Assembly: GCA_012295275.1 (NCBI GenBank)
Contig: CM022672.1
Span: forward strand, 17,499,894 to 17,563,893
Reading direction: 5' to 3'
Origin: Chrysomallon squamiferum
Lineage: Eukaryota; Mollusca; Gastropoda; Neomphalida; Peltospiridae
DNA length: 64,000 nt
A model generated the notes under the pieces. That model made no database searches and had not been told where the DNA came from. It worked only from the letters and a program-made list of their open reading frames with translations. How positions within the stretch are numbered: the stretch's first letter is position 1; each line of letters starts with the position of its first letter. Positions 14,365 through 28,259 of the stretch are shown one piece after another. The position numbers were made by a program, and so were the translations under genes.

Positions 14365-14520
14365 GGGGTCTAGTCTAGCTGTAACAGAATTAGGTTATGA
14401 AACTTAGGACCACGGTTCGAATCATCTCGAGGGATTGTGTGTAACATTCGGAGCCCATGTAAGGAAACAGTGTATTTTAAAACTGTTTGAAACATGTTAA
14501 AACCTGTAACTAGTGCTGAG
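14365..14520 (+). mobile_element. Possible tRNA-derived SINE fragment
   Basis: GGTTCGAATC at about 14414-14423 matches the RNA polymerase III B-box core exactly. A weak A-box-like stretch lies about 35-40 bases upstream near 14373. Arms do not fold into a proper tRNA and no second copy was found in the window, so this is a motif-based suggestion only. Confidence 0.3.
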
Positions 14521-14686
14521 TGCTTGTTCATTTGATTTTGAGTTGGTCTGTTTTTTGTTGTGGTTTTTTTGTTTTAAATATATATTTTTTTATATTTTTT
14601 CTCTTTTTGAGACAGTCGAAAACACAATACAGCATCAGAAATTATGTATATAACAAAATCTTAATCCTAGTATATGTGAATAAACA

Positions 14687-14786
14687 CTCACACACACCCA
14701 CACACACTTAGACACACACACACATGCACATACACACACATATACACACACACATACACACACGCACTTAGACACACACACACCCA

Positions 14787-14845
<59 letters not shown>
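14687..14845. repeat. (CA)n microsatellite with interruptions
   Basis: CA units interrupted by TTAGA, TGCA and CC positions lead to a pure CA core near 14797-14845. Confidence 0.95.
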
Positions 14846-15283
14846 CTTTTTTTTTTTTAATAAATAATAAAAAGTTGTTTTGCTACCCGCTAAAAACGAA
14901 GTATGTGTAACACAGACTTAAAGAACGATAATACGAGCCATAAGGTGTCTTGCGTCCATCTCAGAGCCACTGGCGTTTTAATCCTGAACATGAATCGCGT
15001 GCGAGAACGGACTTGGTTAAGAAAAGAGTGGAGTTCAACAGAGAGATTAACTTGGAGACAGTTTTTATTACTTTATTATCCCTGCACGAACGAACGATGC
15101 TATATGTGGAAATAATGTCCCGCAATTAATAGTTTTAAATAGCTTTGTTAGATAAAGCTAAATTCAATAAGAAATGACTAAAATATCCAGACTGTAGGAG
15201 GGTCTATTTGGAGAAAGCAATGTGTGTATTGATATTCAGTATATATTTTGTTGTTAATTGTGGCTAAATATATTAAGCATATA

Positions 15284-15302
15284 GTCTCTGTCTCTCTCTC
15301 TG

Positions 15303-15381
<79 letters not shown>
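15284..15381. repeat. (TC)n microsatellite
   Basis: About 45 TC units with a single TGTATC interruption near 15300. Confidence 0.95.
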
Positions 15382-15382
<1 letters not shown>

Positions 15383-15572
15383 ATTATCCAAATTAGTAAG
15401 CATTATTTATTATAGTAATTTTTTTTTAAATGTAATGCTATAATTCAAATAATATAAAATAAAATAAACAACCAAACAGCCAAATGAAAGATGAACAAAA
15501 TAAAATGCTTTTGACGAACATGCCAACAAATAACAATTAAAACAAATCAAAATAAAAGAAAGAAAGAAAAAA

Positions 15573-15778
15573 GACACATACACACACATACATACCTACA
15601 TACATACACACACATACACACACACATACATACATACATACATACATACATACATACATACACACACACATACATACATACACACATACATACACACACA
15701 CATACATACACACATACACACACACATACATACATACACAAATACACACATATACATACACGTACATGCATATACATA
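15573..15778. repeat. Compound (AC)n / (ATAC)n array
   Basis: Alternating AC and ATAC blocks over about 200 bases. The Val/Cys/Tyr-rich minus-strand open frames are translations of this array. Confidence 0.95.
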
Positions 15779-15781
15779 TCA

Positions 15782-15860
15782 AGGCTGTCTTGATGGCTGA
15801 ACGGTAACGTATAGTGTGAATATCATTGTTATTGTTTTCAACAGTCACGTTACCGATCCC
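15782..15860 (+). mobile_element. Possible tRNA-like (SINE) head
   Basis: TGGCTGAACGG at 15794-15804 fits the polymerase III A-box consensus. The downstream GTTACCGATCCC near 15849-15860 is only a poor B box. No complete tRNA fold or sister copy is visible. Confidence 0.2.
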
Positions 15861-16358
15861 TTTAATAATTTAACACCAGGTGTTAACGAAGTGTTACACG
15901 TATTAAGTATATAATCTCGTTCTCTCTTTAACCAAGTATTGCTTACGTTGTATACTTGATTTACTCGCGATGCCCTTCACTGAACAATCTCTTCACGCTT
16001 TAACAGTAACTGTTAATATTTGAATTTTTCTTTTTGCTTCTCTTACAATCTGTCTTGAGCTGTACAGGTGCTGAACTCTTTCTGACACGATTTCCAATGG
16101 GTGCAGTTCGTAAATTAATCTGGCTACCCAGAGAGCGCGCAGTTCCCGTAACTCTGTTTCATTATGTAACGATGAGCATCTTTGAAATCAAATGGCTTCA
16201 GCGTTTTATGAGAACATCTGATGGCGTGAGTAGTCTTGTCCTCTAATAATAATTAAGAAAATATATCTGTATATATTTTTATTCTTGTTAGGCTAAATTA
16301 AATAGTTTACGTAGTTCAAATTGATACTCACATTTAAGAACTCAGAAGTACTGACAGG

Positions 16359-16361
<3 letters not shown>

Positions 16362-16444
<83 letters not shown>
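16362..16444. repeat. (GA)n microsatellite
   Basis: About 41 uninterrupted GA units. Confidence 0.97.
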
Positions 16445-16445
<1 letters not shown>

Positions 16446-19400
16446 AGCTTGAACAATACGTAAATTTAATAATATGGTGGTGCCGAATTAGTTTTATTTT
16501 TTCTATTTTATGGTTATTGACTTGGCTGAAGATCAGTGAACTTATTTAATTATATCTATATAAGTAGATGGTTCAATAAGGAATTGATCTAAACAACCAC
16601 AAATATATCTTTCTGACGTCGGTGGACCAGTTTAGATTAACAATGATTTTTATGTCACCAGATATTCGAATATTTCGGTCTACAAAAGGTGCTTTATTCT
16701 CCACATATTTTCCGATATATCTGTCGGACCTAACAGCGAGAGTCCATCGATGTTCATTTAATTCTTACTTTTGTCGTAAAACCTTTAACTCCTGATATAA
16801 CCAGAGACATTTTAAAAATTCAGGCCAATCATTTAAGACTGATGAACTTTAGTTAAAAGCCAAAAAGGTTAAGTCTGACGTCACTAACTTGTTTCATCTG
16901 ATAAACACTATCGCGGCTGCTATTTTAAAGGACTCCTGTGACGTAGCTCAGTTTTCGTGTCTCGTGTCGTATTCTTCAACGTAAACGCTAATATCTACGA
17001 TGTCCTTATTGACTGATGATTCAGTTGTTGACGTTGTTAACGTTTATATTGACATGTCTCGCTGTGTTTAAACTAGCCTCGATGTCTATGTCGTTAAGCA
17101 TTAAGACTCAAATATACTAGATTGCTAAAATACATCCTTTTCATATTTCAACACATTAACACACTCTTAGGGAGACAAGTCATAATTCTAAAACTGTTGG
17201 CTGAAGAGAGAAGTGATTGAAATTTCATCTAATGTAAGCACTATGTAAAATGGTTGATTGTTTGAATCTAGATTCTTATTGATGGATTTTTCTTGTTGTG
17301 AAAAGATGGACGTTTGTAAACGAATCAGAAAGCTTGGTCCAGTGTGATAGACTTGGATACAGAATTATCTTGCGTGACACAAAGCAGATAGTCAGTCAGT
17401 TTATTTTTTTTTAACAACGAGCAGCTGAAAAGCTACCCCCGCAAAACGTTTATCCTCCGCAGATACAGCGTTTTGTCTTTCTGTCCTTAGATATTTCTTA
17501 TTATTTTCAAATTACTTCCGCAAAATCGCCCTTGTTTCCAGGAATTTTTTTAAATGGCCGCTGCATTCAATGAACAAGTAGCTTGAGCAAGAGATTTAAT
17601 TAAAAATATAATAATTAAATAAACCTATTCAATTTTTAGATTTTAAAATATAAGACAGTTAGAACAAAACTCGAAAAAAAATCTTTAAGGCAATATTGGT
17701 CATTTTATTCGATTTCTTCATTTGCTTCTCTTTCTTTGAAAACAAAATCTGATGGTCAGAGGGTTTGTTCTCAGTTCTAATCAGATTTGACACTTAATAG
17801 TCGTCTTTTTGCTACAGGGTGAGGCTAAACAAATATTCCCAATTATCACCGAGGACAAACCTTTCATATTCCAAAATTTCTTTTCATTTCTTTTCTTCTT
17901 AAAATATTTTGCTGATTAATAGACTTAGTATCGCTACCAGGCATATGTATTTCTTTAACGCAAAATGTCCCTTCATTTTCGTTTCTTTATTCTCCTCCAA
18001 AAATCTATACTGCGTAATAAAACGGATTTTACCGTGAGGCAGAAACTATTCTTTTAACGAGCTCTGCAAACCGTGTTATATATGCAGGACTTGTCAGACA
18101 GGCCTAATTGCTTTTTAACTACGCTTAATATTTCATGAACTTAACAGTCACAGACTTGACACACTTGTAGCAGCCTCCGAATGTACGAGGACGCGTTATC
18201 GATTCGTTGTGGTACATGATGACAAAAATCTGGTCCAGCTTGTTTCTTGATGGATCCACTTGATGATTTCTGATGCTGTAACTGAATCACCCAGCAACAT
18301 GTATAATAGATACAGTCTTGCGCACAGTCATATAATCACAGAGTCACAGATGTACCAAACCATTTCTTCTTGCAAAAAACCAACACATTATACTCTGTGT
18401 ATATGCAATCTTCGTTTTTGTTTACATTCCTCTGTGTATATATATATTGATGAACTGCAAAGCTCAAAGTTAATAAAGAACTGAAGGTTTTATGTACGTA
18501 ATATACGACCACATGACACTATAATATAGTATATTATACAACAGTATGTCATGTTAAACCAAACAATACCACAGATAAGTATATCACATCATATCAAATT
18601 TATCACTAAATACGAAACCAAACGAAGTATTATCACTTAACATATGTCATTATAACCAATACACAGTCCAAGACATAGCTCACCACTCCTCACTTATCAT
18701 AAAACCATTTGATAAATAATACGATACATACGCACATATCATTTAAAAGCAGACAACAAAACATACTGCATTATATTAAACTAAGATATTTCTAAGATAT
18801 TAAACATCACAAAGTCTATTAAGTGTTTAGCTTTAAACAGTATAGAATGTTTTTGTTTATTGTTTATTTATTATTAATATTTCGTTCTTAAGTACTTTGC
18901 TTTGATGTCTTCTTTTCAAAAAAAAGTTAAAATCTGTTTGATAGTTACACCTGAATCTTGCTTTCTGTTCATGTCACTACGTACAAAATCATTCCGGATA
19001 AAAAAAAAAAAAAAAAAAAAACATTTAAAAAAAAAAGTACGCATGCGCGAACATAAAAACAAACGAACAATAACCAATATCATTAAGCAAAATCAAATCC
19101 TGCCTTTTGCAAAGCATGCGATGAAAAAGAAGAACAACTGCATGCTAAACGTAATGAGAACAAATAACATCACAGAACTTAGAAATCCTCTCAATTTTTA
19201 ATAGGGATTTGTAAGTCACGTTAATATTTTCATGCTATTAAATGTTAAACTGCATAAACTGACATGCTCCGTTTATATTCCACTCCAGTACATTCCTGAA
19301 TTGCAAATATTCCTTTTTATACATTTTCCGATCCGTTGTGTGTTATGTACGGTGTCTCCATTTTTTTTATGAAACATATTTCAATGTTCATAATCATATC

Positions 19401-19754
19401 TACTGCACTGTCAGTATCTACATCCTTTTGTTCCCCCCCCCACGTCCTGAATCCCTTCCTGTCATGCGCTCTTGTCATGTTCGAGTAAATGTTCCAATAT
19501 TCCCCAGCGTTATCTCCTAGCACTTCTTTGCTGGATGTTTGTATTGGCTTTCCTAACACATTAAACTATTTACATATAAAATATTATTGACACCCACCCA
19601 TGGAATGAATTATTCAAATTTTTATCACGGGGGAAATATATCAAAATAGGACAGGAAATGAGTTGTCCATTTTCTGTGGGTTTTTTTTTTTGTTTTTTTT
19701 TTTTATTTTGCATAAATATCATGTGAGTCAACTGATATTTTGCGTTTATACGTT

Positions 19755-19756
<2 letters not shown>

Positions 19757-19797
<41 letters not shown>

Positions 19798-19800
19798 CGC
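19757..19800. repeat. (GT)n microsatellite
   Basis: About 18 GT units ending in GTGCGTGCGC. Confidence 0.95.
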
Positions 19801-21451
19801 GTCTTTTTGTAGATTAAAGTCATAATTCTGGTAATAAAAACTAAAATTAACTTGCTATAATAGTCAAATCGTCCATTATTGCCGATTATATTTTTAAATT
19901 ATAAAACGACAAAATAAAAAAAAAAAAAAAAAAATAAAAACAATCCCGTATTACATATAACCAGCATATTAAAAGCACATATAATGATAGCGATAGAAAT
20001 ATAGATAAAGATATATATATATTCAGTTAATTATTATAGTTTTCTCCTCAGTATGTAGGTTCTGACTGCCGCTGTACATTCTGGTTATAATCTCAATACA
20101 TTTAATTGCGTTTCCATGGTCACATTTGTGCAATCCATTTAGACAGTATATTCAGAGTATATTACCTGACACCCACTTGCGACTTAGATGTTTGTAGGTC
20201 GAATCGCAAGGGAATTGGGTCCGTTCGACACTGGAAAAAATGACTGTCAGATTTCGATTTGCGAACACATTAATAAAAATACCATCTCTTTTTATTGTTA
20301 GGTGAACATCGCCACGACCTTTGTGTTGTTTGACCTTAACTGTTGGTTTGTAATGATATTGCGGTTAAAAAAGAAAGAGCATAAAATGAAGGGACTTTTA
20401 TCTTTTTACCGTAAATAAAATAGAATAACCTTTGAAATAAGATAACAGTAAAGTTTTGCTAGATAGCACGAATATGTTCGTTTTTAAAAAATACTTTTCT
20501 GAAGCCAAAGTCCGCGAAAATTAATATTATAATTTTTAAACGGAAGAAAATGTAATGCATTAAACACGTATAGTAGGACATATAACAATACAACAGATGA
20601 ATTTATGGATCACACACACACTCATGCACATACTACGTACATGCATACTTACGTACACACACATGTACATTATTAACTCGAGTCAGAACGAGTCACTATA
20701 AACAAACAAATGACATTTATTTACCTGGATACAACAACAAATCGTAGATGATAAAGTCTGATATATTCCGATGCAGAAACCTGAAGCAATCTACCGGAAA
20801 TTGATTGCAAGCTTAGAGAATGCTCCTGGGATTTACCAAAGCAAAGTCTGTAAGACAAATAATTGCTCATTGCATGTTTCCTTGTATATCGCACTGCCAA
20901 CAGCCATGAAATTTTCAACGTTTAAAAACGTCGGATGGTTGTTTCTGTTTATCACGGCCGACCTGTACCTAAACGGTTTAGAGCTGTTGATTTGTTTCTG
21001 ATTGTTTGCAATGTCAATCCGCCTTAGTTCCCTAGTTAGGCTACTCCTAGCCTCACAAACCAGTTTATTTATCAAATGACTTTGTTTATCTTAACCTCTC
21101 TGTACGAAGGTGCAAAAAAAAAAAAAGTGCACATATCGATAACCCATCTAGAAATAGCATACGATACAGAGGCAAACGGTTTTCTTCTTCAATATCATCA
21201 TTATATATGACAGAGAATGACTGACACTAAAAAGCCGTTAATATTAAAATTAGAAAGGATCGTTAAATCTTGACTGATTCTTTCGATCATATTTCTAACT
21301 CAGGGAGACGTTTAGTTCCATCTGAACTACTGAGTCGCTGTGACATATCCGTCTACCAGAGGACAAAATTAAAAACAGATCATTTGCGAGTGCATGCAAT
21401 TGAAGAAAGACAAGGCATAAGACATAATATTCAGTGGTGTTGGAGTTTGAA

Positions 21452-21478
21452 CAAAATAAAATAAAATAAAATAAAATA

Positions 21479-21534
<56 letters not shown>

Positions 21535-21580
21535 GCAAATAAATAAATAAATAAGTAAATAAGTAAATAAATAAATAAAA
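21452..21580. repeat. (AAAAT)n then (AAAT)n array
   Basis: About five AAAAT units are followed by about 24 AAAT units with a few GAAT/GCAA interruptions. On the minus strand this yields poly Leu-Phe-Ile-Tyr frames that are not proteins. Confidence 0.95.
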
Positions 21581-22756
21581 CACAAAATAAAAAAACCCCA
21601 CAAAAACCTAAAAACAAACAAGCATAAAACAAAGTAAATTAATGACTATTTATGTTACTAAAGATTATTTAAATCAAACGTCTGACTTCATAATGACTGT
21701 ATATCAGAGGAAACCTTCTCCTAATTGCAAGGCAGTTACAGACATCTTTAATATTCGCCTTCTAACACACAGCAAAGGTCATATCGTGGCAATGTTAATG
21801 CACTGACTAGAATGGGAGATATAAAAAAACGATCCAGCAAACCATCGGCAATCAGACAAACATATACATTAGTGATATTAGAGATTAAAGGTGCTGTAAC
21901 CACAGCAATAATACTAACTTGGAGGCAAAGGTGAAAATTTTGCGTGCCAATTTGATAGATTCGAATGGGGTGTTTCGTGAATTAAGACTTTCGTATTTTT
22001 GTAATTACAGCTTTAAATTCTGGTCATATACTACGAACTGCTAATATATACATGATTATTATTATTATTATTGTTCTTAATTTTTTATTATTTATTTATT
22101 CTTATTTTTTTAAATTTTTTTTTTTTTTTGTATCATTAGTTTCAAGCGACCTTTTAAACCATCGTGCATCTGGTGAAAGATTTGTTTTGGAATTAAAGAT
22201 TTTTATCAAGGAGGAAATTTAATTGCATTTGAATGTAAAATATTTCACTGGAATAAAAGCGTTTTTTTTTTCTCTTTCACTTTTTTTCTTCATTCTTTCT
22301 ATTATCTATTATTATTTCTTTATTGTTTTAAAAAAAAAAAAGGCTTTATATTCACGTTTTTGTTCGAACTGTATGTCTAATTTCCATTAGAATGTCAGTG
22401 AGGTTAGTGACAAAGTCAGTATTTCACGTTCCAGACAATGCTTCTTGAAAATATTATCAGTTCTCTATTTTGTTTTTTCTCCCGTCTGGGGTACGTGGAT
22501 ACAAAAGCTGCCTGACTAATAATCAATAAGTTTGTTATGTAACGGATGTAATCTCTTGTGAAATCATTAAATAAGAAGCATGTGTCAGACATCTAATGAT
22601 GATAATTGATTTAAATGAGACTCAGTTATCAAAAAATAATTTCTTTTACATTTATCACTTTGCTGAGGTATTTTAAAAAATATCTACTAATTTGTTTTCT
22701 ACATTTTTCTCTCCCTTGCAAATATGTGCTAAAGTGCGTGAACGACAGTAACCCGC

Positions 22757-22914
<158 letters not shown>

Positions 22915-23503
22915 TCTGATGTCTATACGAACAAAAATGTTGAATATTCACAACGTAATTTCTTATTTCACGAACTGAAATATCTATTCGGGATTAAAAA
23001 AAACGAAAACAAAAACGAAAACAGGATGTAATACACGGACGAGTAATTCAAAACACGTAGAAAAAAGGAGGCAGAAATCTATAATAATTAATTCATTAAA
23101 CAAAGTAAATAATGCATTTCCTTCTCTCCATCTCTTACTTATAATGAAAAAGCCAACTACAATGAATTTTTTATTATTAACACTGTCGCCATCTCTGTCT
23201 CTGTTCTAAATTTTATTAGGTGTATTTTAACTTTTCTTTTTATTTTATTTTTTTAATTGTGTTATTATTATTAACACAAGAAGAAGGGAGAAGTAAGTAA
23301 TTATTTTTTACTGAAGAGCAAGCGGAGGTTAAAACTCTGAACTGATCGATCCCTATTACACTTTTTGTCAAAACCTATTTGCTATCCTGTATGTGAGAAG
23401 GTACATATAAGAGATCACTGTCTGTTATTCGACAATCATACCCTAGGAATTGCCATCTGCAAGCTTTTCCCTTATAATATTAATAAAATTAAAAATTAAA
23501 GGA

Positions 23504-23506
23504 AAA

Positions 23507-23564
<58 letters not shown>
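23504..23564. repeat. (AAAT)n microsatellite
   Basis: About 15 uninterrupted AAAT units. Confidence 0.95.
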
Positions 23565-23566
<2 letters not shown>

Positions 23567-24609
23567 AGTAATAATAAGAAGAACTGCATGTGCACCAACA
23601 ACACCAACAATAATGAATGGTACAACATATTTGTTAATTTGATAAAAAAAAAATATGTTGAGATGATTTTAAATATAATTTAATTATATAGTCGTACAAA
23701 GTCGTGTAATTATAAAAGGAGAAAAATACGAAAAAAAAAAAAAAAAAAAAAAAAGAAGACGTAATTAGCAGGAAAATGATTACGAACAAATTTAATAAGA
23801 AAACATTACCATGTAAGCTTCCTGTGCTAGAAATCAATAAAAACAAACGATTTATCCCCCGTTATAACATACATCTCCAGTTCATTAATATTAACAAAGT
23901 GACACTAATGCATGTGTTCAGTTCATTATTTAGAAAATAATTGTGTTCGTGTACATGTCGCCATATTGTTGTACCGTCATTAAACGCTAACACGTTGTTT
24001 GTTTTGAAAGTTTATTTTCGTTTCTTAGGTTTTGTTATATTGCTATTTCTGAAGGTAATATCTACAGTACGATCACCGTGTGCCTTTAACGAAGAGGAAT
24101 AATTAATTATTTATTGCCCGAGCTTTTGTTTTAGGTCGCCCAGCCGAAGAATTGTATTTTCCATTCCGTTTTATGGTTATGCATTCTTATTCATAAAGTA
24201 TCTAATGCTAATTCACTCAATCGAATAGGGTTTTTAAATACACTGTGTGCTATATTTAACAGTTTCTAATTAAAATATTGTCCTTTTAGTCATCTTCGAC
24301 TGAAATGTTTTTTTATTTTTTTTTATTAAATAGAACAGATCTCCTTGAACCAAACTGATAAGAATGTATAAAGTGAAGAAAAACACCTCAAATGAGAGTT
24401 ATAATTTCAACATAAAATTATTTCTCAATATATTAGTTACAAATTAATGTATATATATATATATTTTAGCAAGTAAGGTGTTTTCATGAGATAATCAAAG
24501 TTTAGCCACACATACAGAGATATAGTCATACTTACAAACAGTTATACATATATACATACATACACACGCACATACACACGCACATACATACATACACATA
24601 TGCGTAAAA

Positions 24610-25180
24610 TATGTCTCACGTCCGCGCGTGACGGTGTGTTGTGTTTACGTTTCTGACTGTCTATACTTACACAATTTTCATGGAATTCCGCGGCTGTTGA
24701 AAGCGCGTTGCTTTGCTTATTGATCGAACGGGGAAAGTCCTCTCCGCTCTGAACGTGGGTGGAACACAGCTAGGCAGCAGACAAGGCAGGCAAGGCAGCA
24801 GGCAGGAAAACTCCTAACCGACTGGATTAGACTTCAAGCGCTCTGCGATGAATGCACCAAAGCAACTTCGGTTCACGAGATAATTCACTGTGGAGTTGCT
24901 TCACTTTTGCGATGTTGTAAATCTTGACGAACTGTGTCTTGTGAAAAACGCAAGGTGGCTTCGCTTGACAGTGCATTGTTGTTTTCTGCGTGCGAGTCAG
25001 AGCAATTACTGTTATTACGTGTGTTTCTTTTTGATGGGATTTTTGTTTGTTTATCTAACGAGGATTATGTTTTGTTTTGTTTGTTATTTTGGGTGTTTGT
25101 TCTTGTAACACAATTCGAGGTGTTGTGAGTTCGAGGAGGATTCAAATGAACAGTTTTCGTGGGAGAAAAGCAGTAATGTG
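24610..25180 (+). promoter_or_regulatory. Candidate promoter / 5' leader of the exon A gene
   Basis: Between about 24610 and 24860 the sequence becomes GC- and CpG-richer than the surrounding AT-rich DNA (for example GTCCGCGCGTGACGG near 24620) and has no microsatellite apart from short GGCA repeats near 24775-24810. It lies 2.4-2.9 kb upstream of the likely start codon, on the side expected for a promoter or first untranslated exon. A GTAAGT at 25246-25251 and AAGGTGG near 24950 could be donors of a 5' UTR intron, but neither is convincing. Placement is inference; transcript data would settle it. Confidence 0.3.
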
Positions 25181-26539
25181 TGCATTTTGACTAATGTATA
25201 TATGTATATATATTTGTTCTAGGATGTTCATTATCTAGAAAACTTGTAAGTAAAACTATTAATCAAGAACTCTATTAATTCGTATAAAACTGTTCAATTA
25301 TTTATTGAAAATTGTGAGGCCTTTCAGACCATTTCTAACCAGTAATTCTCTGTTGTTGGGCACATAATTTTTCATACAGACATTTAGTTTCTTATAGGAA
25401 AAAACAAAAAAAAGAAAAGTAAAAAGATCGAGTGTGTGTTATTCATTCACAAGATTTCAGTTGGATATAATCATCCCCTGGTCTGTGAACCAGTAAATTT
25501 TCAGGATACGGGATTTTCATGTGACGCTGTTTCCTTGGAAACTTAACAGGTGTGGCTGAAATGATTTGGAATACGTGGTTCTGAAAAAACAAGTTTGTTC
25601 AAGTCTGCTGATACTGTGCAGAAATGACTGAACTGATTGTTTGGGATTATTATAATGCAAAAGGAAATTCAAAAGTGAACTGCGATTGATATTTCTACAA
25701 GACTAACACAGTCCCTTTTTTTGTTGTTTTTGTGTGATCCGATCTGTGGTGTTAAATTTCTTAACAAACAAAATGGAATTTATACATGCTTGGGATCATC
25801 GGGACGTTATTGTTGTGTGTTTTTCGCATCAATTATGTATACAGTGATTTACAACAAAAAAACAAAATTTGTTGAAGCATCGCGTTGCTATTGTGAGCAT
25901 CTTCCTCGCTTTCAATTCTAAAAGAATGTGTTCGTTACGAAAACACCAATTTGTTGTTTTATTATTATTATATATTTTTTTTTTTTGAATATCATCTGCA
26001 CAACCATAGTGATACCAACTGAGTGAAGCTAGTATTGTTTTCTTTCAGTACTTTCTGAAGATTGATTATTAGCAGTGTATAACGGAGTATAGATTTATGT
26101 AATACATCTCTCACAATATTTAAATTTAGCTTCTTTTCGACTTGTGGTTTCTGCAAATTATACGTTTTCGCTAAATGGTCTTTTTAGGGGTTTAAAAAAT
26201 ACTTTTTTTTTTTTTTTGATCTATCGTTTAAAATAAAAATGTAATAATTTATTAAATAAATAAATAAAAAATAATTAATTTCGATTTATAAAAAGAAAAG
26301 AAGAAGGTTATATTATTTTGATTCCTAATTTAGCCTCAGACAACAATGTTGAGATAATTCAGGACATATCAGGATCCAAATTATCTCCTATGAGAACTCA
26401 CCTTTCGTATGTGTTATATACGATAACCTGACTAACAACACAAGTGTATTGTCTAGTAAGAGTGCCTAATGGGTACGATAATTTCGTAAAATGCCATGGA
26501 ACAGTGATAATGAAATGAATGGGTCACGTTGCTACCTTA

Positions 26540-26835
26540 CTTAGGGCAAATCATGTCGCCGAACTTGGAGCATTATCAGAATGTCGAACGAGAGACAAGA
26601 AGCATTCACGATCTGATAAAATTGCCGTAATTTTACTACGGGCATTTATAGCCATAAGCCTGTAGAATCTGCGATAAGTCCGCTGTCTGTGAAAACTATG
26701 CTCACTTAATAACGAAATGCTTTCGGGTCCGCCAGTAAATGGAATGCTTCCTGCTTTGTAGTGATGACCATCTTTATACAACGGTAGATAACAGGATCGC
26801 AGTTCAGATGAGGATCGATGATTTCGGTGATCCAA
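26540..26835. other. Higher-complexity block, no gene recognised
   Basis: About 300 bases of mixed sequence with more GC than its flanks. A minus-strand open frame of 105 codons covers it, but the frame starts in a T-rich stretch, shows no recognisable domain and lacks obvious splice sites. It could be an untranslated exon, a decayed element or chance. Confidence 0.3.
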
Positions 26836-27526
26836 ACTCAAAAAAACAACAACAAAAAAAAAAATCAATATTATTGCTTTGGAATTCCTTCATTTTGAAT
26901 CTTAAGGACTGAGTTACATGCTTCATTATTTTGAGGAGTGGAAATGTTTTCGGGTTGTTTTATTTTTTATTTTTTTTTTACTTATTGTATTTATATAATA
27001 TTTATTTGTGCAGGTTTAATATTTGTTTTATGAAATTATGAAGATTTTTTTTTTTTCGTTTTCATTTTTAAAATATTGTTTAGTGGTTGAGGCTAACGTT
27101 GACGCGGTTGATTTAATTTTATTATTTTAACTTTTGCGTCTGCTTTAAATCGTATGAAGAGTGAGAAACATGTCATCGTCCAGTGATGATTCGGACATTC
27201 TGGATAAATGATGAAGCGCTAATGACTCCAACCTGCCGACTGAACCACTATAATTATTTCATTTGATGATCATTGATGTTTGGAAACTGAAGAAATAATT
27301 CCCTCTCGTCGGCATTATGCCAGATGTTTCTGGTACCGATGCAAGAAAATGGAAGTCGCGTGTACACAACATATACAAAATGGTTTGCGTTCTTTCACTT
27401 CACACGCACCAAATCTTAATTCTTTACACTCGTTTCTTGTAATGATGGAGCGTAACATCAATTGACCGAAAAAACAACAAGCTAAATCATAACAAAATAG
27501 CTGTTTTTTCCCCCCACTATTCTGTT

Positions 27527-28253
27527 ATGGCACGTAAAGAGGATAATTCCATTCTTCATGCTTGGAAAGACGACAAAGAATGGCAAGACATTGTAGATAG
27601 AACCGACCCGTGTGTTCTGTGTGGACAGATTTTTGCCACAAAGCTGGTACCGCCAAGTTCCAAGGAACTGAAAATAATTGCTCGCCAACGAACCTCAGGA
27701 ATGTCTGTTCTCGATCAGTGGGCACGCAAATGTTCGAGAGATGCTCTGTTTAAGACGGACACAGAAGTTGCGTTCGATCCACAGACCGGAACGACGAGGG
27801 TGCGGTTGCGTGGTGGGGCAAGTCTGGGTGCGAAAACAGAAAACATGTTTCTGCTCCCCGACGGCAAAAACAGTAAGGCAAAATCGTCTCTTCGACAGAG
27901 CTGTTCTTTTGAAACGAGCCGTCCCAAACCAATGGTTCTCTTCAACGATGCGTGCAAACCGTGCATATTTTCCTCGGATAACAAATCAAACGGTGTTTCC
28001 AAGGGACGTCTTCATCCCAGTTTCGGAGCAAAGTCTATTCGATCTTTGTCGGAAGGTGGTGCAACTCTTGCGCAGGTGCTACCAAATATTGTCGCCACAT
28101 CGGCGCTCCTTATTCCCGAAACAGGGGAAACTATCTCGCGGATTTTATCCGAGTCCCAGGGCTCGTCCGTAGGGGAAACGACGGATTGTAACTCAGGTTC
28201 GGAGAATATGAAAAACAGTCCCCGAATTTTTCATCGATCACAAAAGTCACAAG
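27527..28253 (+). CDS. First coding exon of an unrecognised protein (residues 1-242)
   Basis: This frame encodes 242 residues plus one base of a split codon. ATG at 27527 has G at -3 and G at +4, is the first in-frame ATG after a TGA at 27443-27445, and is followed by balanced, non-repetitive coding sequence clearly richer in GC than its flanks. The coding part stops at the donor AAG|GTAAGA (28253/28254); the open frame beyond it to 28333 is intronic. The protein starts MARKEDN, is soluble-looking with no signal peptide or membrane segment, and has two CxxC pairs, CVLC (29-32) and CKPC (143-146), a basic central part and a Ser-rich tail (about 204-242) that looks disordered. Lone, widely spaced CxxC pairs are not enough to call a zinc finger. 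I do not recognise the family. A less likely alternative is that the pyrimidine tract at 27504-27515 serves an acceptor and the true start is further upstream. Confidence 0.75.
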
Positions 28254-28259
28254 GTAAGA
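28254..28259 (+). promoter_or_regulatory. 5' splice site of exon A (phase 1)
   Basis: AAG|GTAAGA fits the animal donor consensus closely. It leaves one base (G) of a codon on exon A. The next exon supplies AC to complete GAC (Asp). Confidence 0.75.

Noticed and set aside
27678-28172. 164-codon plus-strand frame overlapping exon A
   Set aside because: Out-of-frame shadow of exon A that lacks an ATG start; the exon A frame has the ATG and the phase match to exon B.
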